A stretch of DNA of 64,000 nucleotides from Pinus tabuliformis (taxonomy: Eukaryota > Streptophyta > Pinopsida > Pinales > Pinaceae). The stretch is taken from contig CM062813.1 in NCBI GenBank assembly GCA_031772625.1, forward strand, positions 762,910,720 through 762,974,719, written 5' to 3'. Position 1 is the stretch's first letter, and every line of letters begins with the position of its first letter. Position numbers and translations under genes: made by a program. Under the pieces are notes generated by a model. The model saw only the letters and a list, made by a program, of their open reading frames with translations, was not told the origin of the DNA and did not search any database. Shown piece by piece: positions 52,720 through 64,000 of the stretch.

Positions 52720-52987
52720 CTAGCCAGCTGAAGCACAATCTTCACGAACTGAGGAGCCAGACAAGGGTGCAAGACTATAAACATACATAGCAGATGTTGG
52801 TACATATGTAAGGAAATAATTCGGCCACAGAGGTCTTAGAAGAACAGATGCAGCAAGTTTAACAAGCAGCATTTCAGTGCGCTGCTGACATCAGTACCGC
52901 TCGAGAGTAGTTGGAGGGACTCCACACCAAGATCGCTGCACCGACCGAGTGACTTGAGGGTGAGTCATGATGTTTGTGTTGGGGGTT
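52720..52987 (+). pseudogene. Element C 3' tail: short coiled-coil remnant and purine tract
   Basis: Decayed codons (EVLEEQMQQV, AAFQCAADISTARE, LEGLHTKIAAPTE) suggest the end of an accessory protein much shorter than in A or D. The sequence TGACTTGAGGGTGAGTCA and a TTGGGGGTT purine tract precede the LTR. Confidence 0.45.
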
Positions 52988-53864
52988 TGTTGGGCATGGA
53001 ATCCCCCCCTACAGCATGTTTTGGGGCTTAAAGCCCAAGTTTTGAGTAATATTATTGTAAAGCTCCACGAATTACGGGCGCGGAATGTATGATAGAGTTA
53101 TAGGGTTGTTCGCCCTAAGTTTTGAATGTAATTTCGGCCTACCCATGGTCCATAGACCATGGGATTGTATAAATAGAGCAAAGCTCTAAGTGTAAAAGAA
53201 AGTGAAGTCAGGAAGAGACAAAAAAGAAGAGTGAAGCATAGAGCAGGTGTCTAAGTGTGTCTTGGGTCGTAGTAGTAGGAAGAGGCTCTGCAACTAAGTG
53301 CACAGAGGCTTAGTAGAGTCCGCAGCTGAGTGCGCAGACCCTGCAACTGAGTGCGCAGGGTAGAATAGAATCTGTAACCACAGAGAAATAATAATAAAGA
53401 GAATTTTATCTGAATTACTTTTATCTGTCTTATGTATTATCTGTTGGATATGCATTGCAATTATACTATTTATTTACTGGGCACACTTGTATGAATTGTG
53501 AATATTGTTAAGTATAACGGAAAGCATACAAATAAGCCAAGTTAATCAAATCGGATATGATTACTAGTAAGGACTTGGGTAATAACACTGTTCGGCCCCT
53601 GAGTAGGGCTGCATGAAGGCAGCATCTCAGACTTCGAGGTGCGGGTAAGTGCGCGTAGCGACGTGCATGTAGGGTCAAACCGCAGAATGCTTGAAAACAT
53701 CAAACATCTCCAGGGTGCAGAAACTTGGTTCTATCACCCTCCCATACTACTTCAGGTGAGACCTCAGTTCGCGCTCTACAAATTGTTGCCGAAAGGGCCA
53801 ACAGTGCCGAGATTTGTTTGGCTAAATCACCTCTGAACTTGGGTCAGGCCCTAACAAGCCAACA
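52988..53864 (+). repeat. Element C, 3' LTR
   Basis: 877 bp, TGTTGGG to GCCAACA. Palindrome (altered centre) at 53142-53163, TATAAATA at 53168-53175, triple stem-loop at about 53285-53362. Confidence 0.92.
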
Positions 53865-55304
53865 TTTTCAGACACAAACAGTTGTTGTAAAATGGCCTGA
53901 GAAGACTGAGTCTATAGACTTGAAACTTGAGGGTAAGAGGTTGAAGGACCAGCTTGCAAAGGTTGAGATACAATCAACTGAGCTTGCGATTATGGTAAAG
54001 TCGTAACAACAGGCGTACTAGGTATGGATGAAACAAGTTATATTGGTTGTGATGAATACACAAGCCTTGGTCGAATAGGCATTGTAGGCTGCCATTGACA
54101 AATAATCATTCACGAATAAGTTGGACCTAAAGTTCATTGTATATTGCCATATGGTGGCCCCCAAGAGTATGGAGAATAAGCATATTGGGCATATTGTTCT
54201 CTATATGGAGGTAATCCAGTGTTAAGTGGATACATTGGATAGTAACTAGATGGACCAGCTTGATATTGACTTGATGGATCAAACTGTTTAGTATCTGTAA
54301 GTTAAGAACCAAGTAAAATTCCTGTGGATGACATGGGTGAAGACTATGGACTAGAAGAAACACCGGAGTGAGTTCCAGATAATGATTGGTAACCCAGTGG
54401 GATAGATGGACAACCATACAGATGTGACTCAGGTGTTGTGGTAAACATCGAAGAAGTAGTGACATTAGATGTTGTCACAGCTGTAACAGATGATACAGTC
54501 TAGGATGTTGTTTCAGCCATAGTCAAATGCCCCAATAAATGTCGTAATGAATCTAGGGAGTTTGAAAGTAAACAGGATCAAGAGGAGTAGCATAAGTTAA
54601 CCGAGGAAAAGAAGGACAAAGATAAAGCCCTGGTCCAAAACGAGTTGGAGTTCTAGGTGAAGTTTCTTCTTCAAATTTCTCTTTAATAGCAACCAAACCG
54701 GGTGGAAGGATTTCACCATCAGATCCATAATAAATTTCTTGTGTTTGACTCTGCGGTAAAGGAGAAGTCTCAATAGTTACTAATGTTTGAGAATAAACTG
54801 GTCGATCATCTTCCGGTACGGGAACAACTTCTGGTTGTTCAACTTCGGGATCCAAGTGTTATGGTAAAAGAACAATGGGTTTAGGATGAATTTCTTAAAA
54901 AACTTATGGTTCAGAAGTAACTTCTTGTTTAACTATGATAGGTTCGGGATCAACTTATGGTTGAACAAATTCAATTTCAGAAGTAATTTCTTGTTGAAAA
55001 ACTTTGGGTTGAGGATCAACCTCTGGTTGGATACTGTTTCACTAAGTTCACTTTCAATGTCCTCAAGTAATTGTAAAGGTTCCACTTCAGTAGCAGATAA
55101 ACCAGTAATAGTAGGAGTAACTGGAATCGCAGTACATACCATTATAGGTGACTCTAGTAAATTAGATTAAGAACCAGAAGTTTTTGATGTATTGGACTCA
55201 GTTAAATGAGACCGCTTTTGCTGACTAGGTGTAGCTTCAGGCAGTAAAGGCGGTTCACTCGCTGTCCTACATGAAAAATGGGGTAAAGTTTGATTTTCTT
55301 CCAT
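53865..55304 (-). pseudogene. Element B gag, N-terminal part
   Basis: An ATG at 55304 opens MEENQTLPHFSCRTASEPPL. After stops, VEPLQLLEDIESELSETV (about 55090-55040) and an open 100-codon stretch at 54855-54553 follow, with LVTIETSPLPQSQTQEIYYG and DGEILPPGLVAIKEKFEEET. These match the order in E (ENLPVGLIAIEELVPEE). Interrupted by C at 53864 and continued at 45413. Confidence 0.8.
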
Positions 55305-56660
55305 GATTGATAATTGATTTTATTATAAAAATAAATAAACAAAAAGAGGTTAATCTAGGAAAAAGAATTACCATGAAACTATGAACTGCAATATACCGCC
55401 TCAAAGGAGCCAAGGACTTAACATATGTGCAGGTAATCTCCCTGAATGTTGTTTTCGGTCTATCACAGTATAAAAGGTGGCCGACTCAGTTATTTATCGA
55501 TGGATAGCAACCTAATGTAGTCCTCCCAAATATACTCGAAAGTACGTGGATGCCCAATCCGTGTTAGAGTTGTTAATGTGAAACCGCACAGTGAGAGCAT
55601 TCCCCTATACTTTTCGTACTATAACACTGCCTGATATACCCGAAAGTACGTGGACGAGCTATGATATACTTATGTATGTGGAATGAGGTATAACACTTGG
55701 AATGTATCACATACTGTTAGCGACAACTGCTATGTTTAACAATGTTGGAACATGTCTCTAGCCTAGACCTATAAATGTTATGCATTAAGTTACAATGCTC
55801 CATTAGGTTAATTGAGATAAATTTTAGTTGATATTGTTTAAAATTTTTCCTTTCAGGTTCACGCATGATGTTTCTGAAACTCCTAGAATGTAACTAAGAT
55901 GGGAAACCTTCTTTTCATTTGATTTTAAACAATGAAAACCGTAACTAAAAGGGATAGAGCAATCAGAATCTCTAAACAAAGAGCATAGAGCACATCTAAT
56001 GCAACTTTCCCTATACCATTCCTACAAGCACACCCAAACTTATAAATTCATTATGCATGTTTTTATTTTCATTCCTTTAATGTTTAGATGAACATAATGA
56101 AACTAAATGCACAAACTATCAATCAATTAGTTTCACAAGAAATGAATACTTTACGACAGTTTCTTTTTGAAAAAAATGAAGACTTTATGACAATTCTTTT
56201 TCAGAAAAGTAAAGACTAATCAATGTAAACTAACTTTGGGATTGATTTGACAATGATAAAGAAAACATAAAGAAACATTGAACAAACAAAGCCAAAGTGG
56301 GAATGGAAAAGAAATGCTAATTTAGACTTCAGGAATAGAGAAACGTTGACCATTCAACAAACAAGATATGAAACAATTTGTAAAAATCAAGTAAAAAGAT
56401 GGGTTTTTGGCTTGACAAGGACCAGCGCAGCCCTGAGTGGGAGACAGTGCATTGCAGAGCACTGTCTCTAGGCTAAGGCTGCTCTACAGCATACTCTGTC
56501 AAGAACAACAGTGCACTGATGCTATAGAGCACTATCAGCACACAAATAAGCACACATTTTGATGAAACAACTTCAAAATGACTTAATATAGGTAAATGAA
56601 CTCAAGCAAAGTCTATTGGTGCTGCTAAAACAAGGGATAACTACCAGGAATGATAGTCGT
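55305..56660 (-). other. Long 5' leader of element B, no gene
   Basis: About 1.35 kb without coding sense. The word ATATACYCGAAAGTACGTGG occurs twice (about 55531-55550 and 55632-55651), 101 bases apart. The primer-proximal end (56425-56545) is rich in GAGCA/TGCTC words. This mirrors the layout of the E leader. Confidence 0.5.
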
Positions 56661-56678
56661 TCCCCAGTATGGTTACCA
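56661..56678 (-). other. Primer-binding site of element B
   Basis: TGGTAACCATACTGGGGA on the element strand, three bases from the LTR. It is a mutated relative of the E site and keeps the 3' half ACTGGGGA. Confidence 0.65.
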
Positions 56679-56681
56679 ATT

Positions 56682-57713
56682 TGTTATACAGAATTTATAC
56701 CTATGGATAAGTATATCTTCCCTAAGTGCGTAGTTACACTTAGAACAACTGAAGTAAATGTGTTTAACCTTTTCCTACAATAAACAAATAAGATAAAAGA
56801 ACCTACTTGTGATCCTTCACTTCCACTGATCTCCTTTGAGTTTCTCCCATCGCTCCCGCTCAAACCGAATTCACTCAATTGGTACCTGCCAACATAAACA
56901 GAAGATGACAAAAATCAAAGCATATGATCTATTTATTGTAAAAAAATGGAATCGACAACATTTGAACATACATTCATCATAGATATAGACATAAGTATTG
57001 GAAAATGAACAAACAACTTTATTGATTGATAGGAGGAGAAGTTACACCCAATGTGGTTCGATCTCGTGTCACTCATCCAACTTAGTCCAAGCCCTCAACA
57101 CACCAATAGCAACATCAATCCAACAACATAACATTACGTTGACAGTGATTTCAAGTCTCTAAGCCAAGAATATTTCTCTATAATATCCAAGCCCCTTTGG
57201 CTCTATGATGGGAGGCCAATTTATAGATGCATGCAAGTGGTTTTATAATTAATATGGCATTGAATGGTTTTCCATAATTGGATGATTATTTTCCATGTTC
57301 AAAGGGATGAGAAGATAGAGGATTAGATGATTCAAGGTTATCCTAAGTCGAGCTCATCTTGATAGGATAGGAGCTGGGTTCCTTCTAAAAGGCTCTAAAA
57401 AGGAGGAATATACTCAGGATCCAATGAACATTTCGAGGATTCTCACCCAGTGCAGGCTTGAGTGGGCTTAGGTGCTCTGCAATGCAGCCTTGAATGGGGC
57501 TACTTGCTCTACAGAGCACTTACCCCTGACCAGGGGTGCGCTGGTGACCCAAGGAATCACTTCAGTAGGGTTTGAAGTCAGGAAACTCTCATGGATGAAA
57601 GCACTCAATGAGGTGGCATGTCTACGACATGGAGCAATTGAATTAGGGTTTGATAGACCCTATTTACATTGATCTGATCATCGGGAGTGATGTGCCCAAA
57701 TAGACCTGTAACT
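56682..57713 (-). repeat. Element B, LTR (5' LTR in element orientation)
   Basis: About 1032 bp, partner of 10395-11421. The U3 part has a TGCTCT/AGAGCA inverted repeat near 57507-57520. A TATA-like CTATAAAT on the element strand is at about 57225-57218. Confidence 0.9.
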
Positions 57714-58200
57714 TGCAGGGCATGGATTTCTATCACAACAATCTCTATTACCTCAAAATCATCCAGCACGCTTGCACCTTCTATATCTACGGTAACCCCC
57801 TGCAATCGCCCCATAGGGATAATCTTCTGTTGGTTCGCCTTCCTCAATTGAATTGGAGACCACTGCAGTGCAGGTCTCTCGATCCTCTCCCAGGTTTTTT
57901 TAGGTAATATGTCTGTGTCAGACCCCAAATCTAGAATAACCTAGTCCATCTCATAGTCTCCAATTTACATAGTAAGCCTACTCTCGCACCCTGTTCTTAC
58001 CTTATGCTTACCAATCTTTCTGACTATGCGGGGTCCATCAAAAGGATTATTTTTACCGACACATTTGTTGATCAACTCTTGTAGCCCTTTTATAGCTTTG
58101 TTGTCACACAATAATTTCATACAAGTCTCCAAGAGTGTGGTAAGCACAAAGGGGTCAACCTATGTAGGCATGTTGTTATCTGATTGTTTGTTATGACTTC
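57714..58200 (-). pseudogene. Element A protease, N-terminal part
   Basis: LTTLLETCMKLLCDNKAIKG (about 58145-58085), VILDLGSDTDILPKKTWE at about 57940-57890 and IIPMGRLQGVTVDIEGASVL (about 57835-57775). It stops at the B insertion and continues at 10392. Confidence 0.85.
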
Positions 58201-60340
58201 CTAAGGTAGATACCTCAACAAATCTTTTCTTCACTTCCATGAACGTTTCCTCCACACACTCCAGATCAAACCCAACCTCATTTTATGGAGCCTTGTGGAC
58301 ACATCCACCTTCTTCAGGTTGCTTTTCCTTATCATAACCAGTCGTGATCCCGCTTTGCAGTACAATATTCAGATTTGGGTCCTCTTCATGGGGCTCAGAC
58401 CTCATCATCTGTAAGTTCTGGGTAGGATGTTGGGGTTGTGCATTTTTATCCTACATCTTAGACATCAAAACATGACATTCTTCGATTGTGTGGTCAAACA
58501 GAATGTAGTATTGACATGACGGGCATGTCTGATTCGTACACTCCCACGCGTAGTGTCCTAGAGTTCCACAATTGTAACAAATGACCTGCCCCTGACCCCT
58601 ACCAGGTCCTCCTCCTTCTCAGCCTCATCCATGCCCTTGATATCCTCCATGCGTTCCCATAGTGCCCTGATTCGGAGGTCGATTTTCTGCTTGCATTCGA
58701 TACATAGGCATCCTCTCCATCATTAATTCATAGCTCTGATAGTGGCACTCATCATGGCCTACTGATTTGAAGAAATCATAGAACAATTGTTGTGGTGTCT
58801 ATACAAAATTTTGTAGCAAATGACAATTGTCTGTTACATGTTTTCTAGCTACTTGATTAATAACGCACCATAGCATGGGCCCTACACTTGGTCCTTCTGA
58901 AGCTTCCTACCTTAGGGGCATAGGCCCCCCCCAGTGATGTAATTCATGAAGACAGGGCAGTGATCTTGATCATGCCCCTAATTTTTACACTTGAGACACC
59001 AAAATTCTTCACGTACCTTCGACCAAACCGCTTTTTCCTTTTTCAAGCTTTACAACTCCAAGTAAAGGTTCTGCAACTCCGCATGGATCTATTGAACCCC
59101 CAAACAAGTGTCCTAAATAGGCGTTTCATGCAAACTCATCACAATTTCCCGGGCTTCCACCTGAGTTCCTATCTTTAACTGTGATAAAGCAACCCTTAGT
59201 TGGGGCAGGATTGAGGCTACAAACCATTTATGGTGCTGATTGTCTGTGAGATTCATATTAGCTTTGCAGATCTGGCACTTCAATATTTGATCTAATTCCC
59301 AGGGCATTTCACTGGGCCTCATCACGATTTCCTTGAATCCAATTACTGATTGCGATTCATACTTAAGATTACTGGATTATTTGTTCAGAGCAGTTTGAGT
59401 GTCTGCTAATGATGCCAGTAGGTTATCGATGCAGTACTTAATGTACCATGTCAGCGCGTGATCCTACAGAGTGATAACCAACTGCACCTTCTTTATATTA
59501 TCATCTACAATTTTTTGTGCTATCTATATAGCCTTCACAACAAACCAAAACTGATCCGGATCCTCACTTCCTAAGCCCTTAAAAACTGGAAACTTCATCA
59601 TATTTGACATGTTGATCCACATCGAAGGTGGTGGTTGTGTGGGTGAAGGTGTATATTACGGAGGTGAAGGCGGGGGTGGTGTGGGTGGATGAGGTATCCA
59701 TGGAAAACCCTTTCTTATCAACTGTACAGAACTTCACGGTGAGGCTTGTACTATTCCCTCATCATCAGTTGAAGAAGGCTCTATCAATGGGCTATATTCC
59801 GGACCTGCTCTCTCCTGATTCTTAAAGATTTGTCCACTTCACGTAGATCCAAACATCAAGGTAGTGGCATAACCTGCTTTTCACACAGGATCATCTTAAT
59901 CAAAGTATTCAAAGATCTTAAATACTTACCTCATGGCCTCTTGAGGAAGCGTCGCTCTGCTTCACTGTAACTGATTGAGGTATTAACCAGGAACTTTGTA
60001 ACAAATCCTCCAATGACTCGATCAAGCTAGTTATCAACTACATGTGCGATCATTATCTTCACAAGCTTCCAACCTCCGCACGAGCTCCAAGGTCCACACT
60101 ATTGAACCGTCAAGCATCCACCTTGGTCATTTTCCAATTTAGCGATCCACTAGTATAGTTCGATTGGGAAGGTGCAGAAGAAGATCTTGTGTATTTCTAT
60201 GTACAAATATCTATCCAACCACTGTTCTTTTGTTAGGTGCAGGTTTTTGTTTTCTTGCATCGTTAATTCGTGGCTCTTTCTATCCAACCACTTCTCAATT
60301 TCCTTCTTAGTCAGATTCCAGTGATGCGACATCACACATC
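58201..60340 (-). pseudogene. Element A gag
   Basis: N-terminal part with WNLTKKEIEKWLDRKSHEL (about 60325-60270). Then a Pro/His-rich linker (about 59700-59640). The capsid has IVMRPSEMPWELDQILKCQI and WFVASILPQLRVALSQLKIG within 59325-59113. The zinc-knuckle region includes CLKCKN.GHDQDHC (about 58990), CVIN..ARKHVTDNC and CYNCGTLGHYAWEC (about 58585). Heavily broken. It provides the third independent copy of the five-knuckle gag. Confidence 0.78.
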
Positions 60341-60359
60341 TCTTTATGTAGATCCCGAT

Positions 60360-60375
60360 CCATGCAACGGAACCA
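60360..60375 (-). other. Primer-binding site of element A
   Basis: TGGTTCCGTTGCATGG on the element strand, two bases from the LTR. Matches the first part of the C and D sites. Confidence 0.55.
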
Positions 60376-60377
60376 TT

Positions 60378-61363
60378 CGTTGGCTTAGTGGGTCCTGACC
60401 CAAGTTTAGAGTCAGTAGCGCCAAACAAATCCCTACACTACTGGCCCTTTTGGCATCAATTCGTGGAGCGCAGATTGAAGTCTCACCTGAAGCAATATGG
60501 GGGGATGTTGGAACCAATTTTTTTCACCCAGAGATCAGTGTGATCTCATTTTCTACCCTAGATCTGCCTTCACGCAAATTGATGAGACCTTATGGCTTAT
60601 CAATGTAACTTCCTTTAATCAGCCTCTAGACCTTCGCAAAGGTCTACGACTAGCTTTCGTGGACCCTAAACAGGTGAATTAGCTACTTATGCACATCATA
60701 GATTACTTTTAACCCAGTATTTACTCATATCTACTTAAGTGTTCGATATTTTTAACATACAACAATATAATCTTCACGTAAGCACTTAACATCAATTGCG
60801 TTCAGATAAAAATATAGATCCAGTAAGTCATGCATCAATACATCATTATTTCACAAAACCATCATTTATCAGAGCATAAAGCACATTCATTTGTAACAAA
60901 AGTAAAGAGATAAAACATAGGAATTTATGGAATAATCTTCTTTTATTGATATTCAGTTAAGCTTACAGACTCAAGACTTCCCTGTGCACTCAGCTGCAGG
61001 GGTCTGTGCACTCAGCTACGAACTCTACTCTAGGCCTCTACACACTCAGCTACAGAGCCTTACTTCTACCTTCTGTGCTAACTTAGACTCCTTATGTAGT
61101 ACCCATAGACAACTTCTATTCTTCTATTCTTCTATTCTACCTTAGACTCTTTAAGACACACCTATTTATACAATCCCATGGTCCGCGGACCATGGTTAGA
61201 TCTTCAAAAAGTCGACTTAACTTACATAAAAGAGGATAAAAACCCTTTTTGACTCTTTACTTAACTACGCGCTCCATGACCACAATTTTCAGAGACTTTC
61301 CATATTTTTACATAAAACATGGGCTTTTCCCCCAAAATTGACCTAGGGGACCCCATCCCAACA
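60378..61363 (-). repeat. Element A, LTR (5' LTR in element orientation)
   Basis: 986 bp, partner of 4733-5708. Its 60378 end has CGTTGG for TGTTGG. The TATA box is at 61170-61163, with CCATGGTCCGCGGACCATGG at 61176-61195 upstream on the element strand. The triple stem-loop at about 60982-61060 is degraded. Followed by TGACA (61364-61368). Confidence 0.92.
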
Positions 61364-61368
61364 TGACA
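61364..61368. repeat. Target-site duplication of element A, right copy (TGACA)
   Basis: Matches 4728-4732 exactly. The copia coding sense resumes right after it. Confidence 0.92.
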
Positions 61369-62103
61369 GGATGTAGTCTTAGTTCGCATGATGATTCTCC
61401 CATTGTCAACCAACCAGAATACAAATCCATGATCGGAACTGTACTTTATCTTATAGGAAGGAGGCCATATATCATGCATGCAGTTGGGATTGTTGGACGA
61501 TTCCAAACTAACCAAAAGAAATTAATCTTCAAGCAGGTAAAAGAATATCCAAATATCTACGAGGCACTCAAGACTTTGGTTTATGGAATGCCAAAGATGC
61601 ATATATTACTCTTCAAGCTTATACAAATGAATATTGGGTAGGAAATATTGATGATACAGAAAGAACTAGTGGAGGAGCATTCTATATGGGGCCTCACTTG
61701 ATTTCTTGGTTTAGAAGAGAGAAAAAAAAAAACATATCAATTGATTTATCTACTGTAGAAGTAGAATATGTTTTTGTGGCATCTTGTTGCGCACAACTTC
61801 TCTGGATGATGAAAACATTGCAAGATATTCAAATCAATTGTTTGCCACCCATCTCCATTCTATGTGATAATACAAGTGCCATTAGTATCTCAAAAAATCC
61901 TGTCATGCACTCCAAAACCAAGCATATTCAAATTAAATATCATTTTCTAAGAGAACAGGCAGTTGAACAAAGGATCAAACTAGAATATGTTCCCTCAAAA
62001 TAACAAGTTGCTGGCATATTTACAAAACCACTTCTACGTGATGCATTTGAATATGTCAGACAAAAATTAGGAATGGTCCCTGCTTCATCACTCTATTAAT
62101 CCT
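61369..62103 (+). pseudogene. Ty1/copia pol remnant, right part (RT end and RNase H)
   Basis: The RT tail reads YKSMIGTVLYLIGRRPYIMH (about 61421-61480). The RNase H has ISWFRREKKKNISIDLSTVE and FVASCCAQLLWMMKTLQDIQ, then ILCDNTSAISISKNPVMHSK (about 61858-61917) and YHFLREQAVEQRIKLEYVPS, with a stop at 62001 and a readable end IFTKPLLRDAFEYVRQKLGM. It joins in sense to 2610-4727. Confidence 0.88.
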
Positions 62104-62990
62104 TCAAGTTCAGGGGGAGTAATACATATGCTGTCTTGATGATTACTCCCATGGTTGTTCATGTTGCTTACATTAATGACAGTGCATTTGATGAAGTAAT
62201 AGTGAACAAGTACAAATAACTCAGGTTCAGGGGGAGCATATGCTATGATTCTAATAATGCATTTTTGGCATTATGTTTTATAACTCCTTGATACATAATG
62301 ATTCTTCTCAATGGTGATGTTTCATACATGGTCACAGGTTGATGATATTGTAGCTAAATTATCTTGCATATTGATGATGGGTTATTGTTGTTGTTATCTA
62401 TGGTGTAGATCCTATATAGTATATGATGGTTGATGAAGACTATCTTGGTCTTGTTACCTCATTATAGAGGTATTTCGTTTTTATTATAAATGTCATATCT
62501 GTTATTTGATGTAAATTTCATGAAAATAACTATGATGTAATCATTGTAAAATTCATTCATGGACTATTGTGGTTAGGTCATGCAATCCCATTTTGGGTGG
62601 TTGATGTAATAATGAAGTCCAATATGTAACCCCACTGTGATTGTTTGATTGATGTAAGTTTGAGTCATTGGTGATAGGAAAGGTCATTTTTGGTTGAGTC
62701 ATAGAGTCATGTAATTCTTTGTATATCTTTAGAAATTTCAGCATGTGCTCAGTTGGAGCATGGCCAGTATTCAATATACATACTCAATAAATCATATCTA
62801 TAACGCTCATGTCAACAATGAGAGTGAAGCCTTCATTCAACATTGGTCAATCCTTTTCCCTTGATGTTAAAGGGGGAGATAAGCTTGGTGTTTGAAGAAT
62901 TCTTGGTATATTTACATATGTGTTTACAGGTATCTATAGGTGGTGGTGACCAAACACCAAAGTGGTTTCCATCAAGTCCTAAGGGGGAGA
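62104..62990 (+). other. Copia 3' region with four AGGGGGAG purine tracts, no gene
   Basis: No coding sense. AGGGGGAG occurs at 62112-62119, 62229-62236, 62871-62878 and 62982-62989. The last one abuts the 3' LTR and is the usual polypurine tract. Confidence 0.65.
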
Positions 62991-62991
62991 T

Positions 62992-64000
62992 TGTTGGCAT
63001 TATGAAAAATGTGTTTTCATTTATGGAAACCTACTTAATAAACATGTCAACATGATGGTAGTAGGATAAGTATTCAAGCCAATATATATGTCGTAGACAG
63101 ATTGGACAAAGAAATATCAGCTCAGAGACAGAGGAATGATAAAGATGAAGTTTGAGGAAGTATATGCAGGTTCTATGAAATAAAGTCACGTACTTATGTG
63201 GGTATGAAGAATAAAAAGCGCATACAGTTTCCACACGATGGTATTCTTAATACCAAGGGTATTTACCACAATATTGACCCATGGCATTGATCCCAACAAT
63301 GAATATTTGATCCCATCAAAGAATACCAATGACATTAGTGTGGTTTTGACCTACGTTATTAGATAAGGGTTAGGATATATAAGGAGATGGAGATCAAATT
63401 ACTTTGGGTGTGCAAGTGATGAATATTTCATTAATAGTTAGATCTGAAGAAAGTGTGCATGTAATGGGCTATTAATGATTTGTTTGATCTGAAACTACGT
63501 ATGCACCCAGGAATCTGATGATGGAATAGATCCAATAGATCTAAAATGACTATATTGATAATGGGTTGATTTGATCTATGATGATAATTTTTTGATGCGT
63601 GATTTTTTGTGTGTGTCGAGATATGGGTATGCCTGAAGTTCTATTGTGCAGTGAAGGTTTGTGTCAATAATTGTTAATCTTTACGTAGGTTTGATAACTT
63701 GAAAGGCACGTACATACACGGGTTGAATGTTGGTAAGTAGCATATTGATTCTAATCTGTATACGGGTTTGATTCCCAAAAAGCACGTATACACGAGGAAA
63801 TGTTTTGAGGAAACCACATATATAAGCTGTCTAATCAGTCTAATTAGTCTTATTGTGTTTCTGTTGTCTGTGAATGAAGTATTACTTGATGATCTGGGCT
63901 TAATAGTGATGTTTGAAGATGAATTGATTACAGATTGGAATATTGAAGAATGATGATGATGCCGGTTATATGTGATTGAAGATCTGCGATGGTTATATGA
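62992..64000 (+). repeat. Ty1/copia 3' LTR (runs off the window)
   Basis: Begins TGTTGGCATT right after the purine tract. It has a TATA box, TATATAAG (63376-63383), about 385 bases in. The end and target duplication are not in view. The ORFs inside look like chance. Confidence 0.7.

Noticed and set aside
1..64000. Search for tRNA, rRNA or host protein genes
   Set aside because: No cloverleaf with a plausible anticodon arm, no rRNA-like stretch and no multi-exon host gene was seen. Every readable protein belongs to a retroelement.

Overview
This window is plant nuclear DNA made almost entirely of nested LTR retrotransposons. I found no host gene, rRNA, tRNA or CRISPR array. The evidence for a land plant is the Ty1/copia and Ty3/gypsy families present, a Tat-type gypsy with a second, archaeal-type RNase H, and a plant mobile domain (PMD) gene. 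The depth of nesting suggests a large, repeat-rich genome. I cannot name the species.

Layout, oldest to youngest. (0) A decayed Ty1/copia element on the + strand occupies about 2610-4727 and 61369-64000. Its 3' LTR begins at 62992 and runs off the window. Its 5' part is replaced by the end of another unit (F, 1-2609). (1) Ty3/gypsy element A (- strand) spans 4733-61363 with a perfect 5-bp target duplication TGACA, and splits the copia reverse-transcriptase region. (2) Tat-like gypsy element B (- strand) spans 10395-57713 and splits A's protease. (3) Three elements sit inside B: E (13297-28743, - strand, Tat-like, duplication AGGAC), D (32167-40893, + strand, A-type, duplication CTTTG) and C (45414-53864, + strand, A-type). 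A, C and D are one family; B and E are a second. By eye the LTR pairs differ by roughly 6-10% in A, B, C and D. The two 1055-bp LTRs of E differ at only two positions, so E is by far the youngest. This order agrees with the nesting.

In the B/E family the sense (-) strand carries gag, protease, RT/RNase H, integrase and a separate archaeal-type RNase H. The opposite strand, between that RNase H and the 3' LTR, carries an antisense PMD gene. In E this gene is open through a 91-nt GT-AG intron to a proper stop. In B the same gene is broken, but the intron sits at the same place and the C-terminus is recognisably homologous. E is nearly intact but has a one-base deletion between RT and RNase H and a GTG where the gag start is expected.

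In the A/C/D family the order is a gag with five zinc knuckles, a DLGS-type protease, a second gag-like domain, RT, RNase H and integrase. A and D also have accessory coding remnants before the 3' LTR. All copies carry many stops.

The most interesting non-coding structures are: (i) three tandem 22-nt stem-loops with nearly constant loops and different stems in the transcribed LTR leader of A, C and D; (ii) a 20-22-bp palindrome just upstream of the TATA box in the same LTRs; (iii) strings of hairpins with covarying stems at equivalent places in B and E; (iv) element-specific GC-rich motif clusters in the LTR, gag leader and PMD-gene leader of both B and E.
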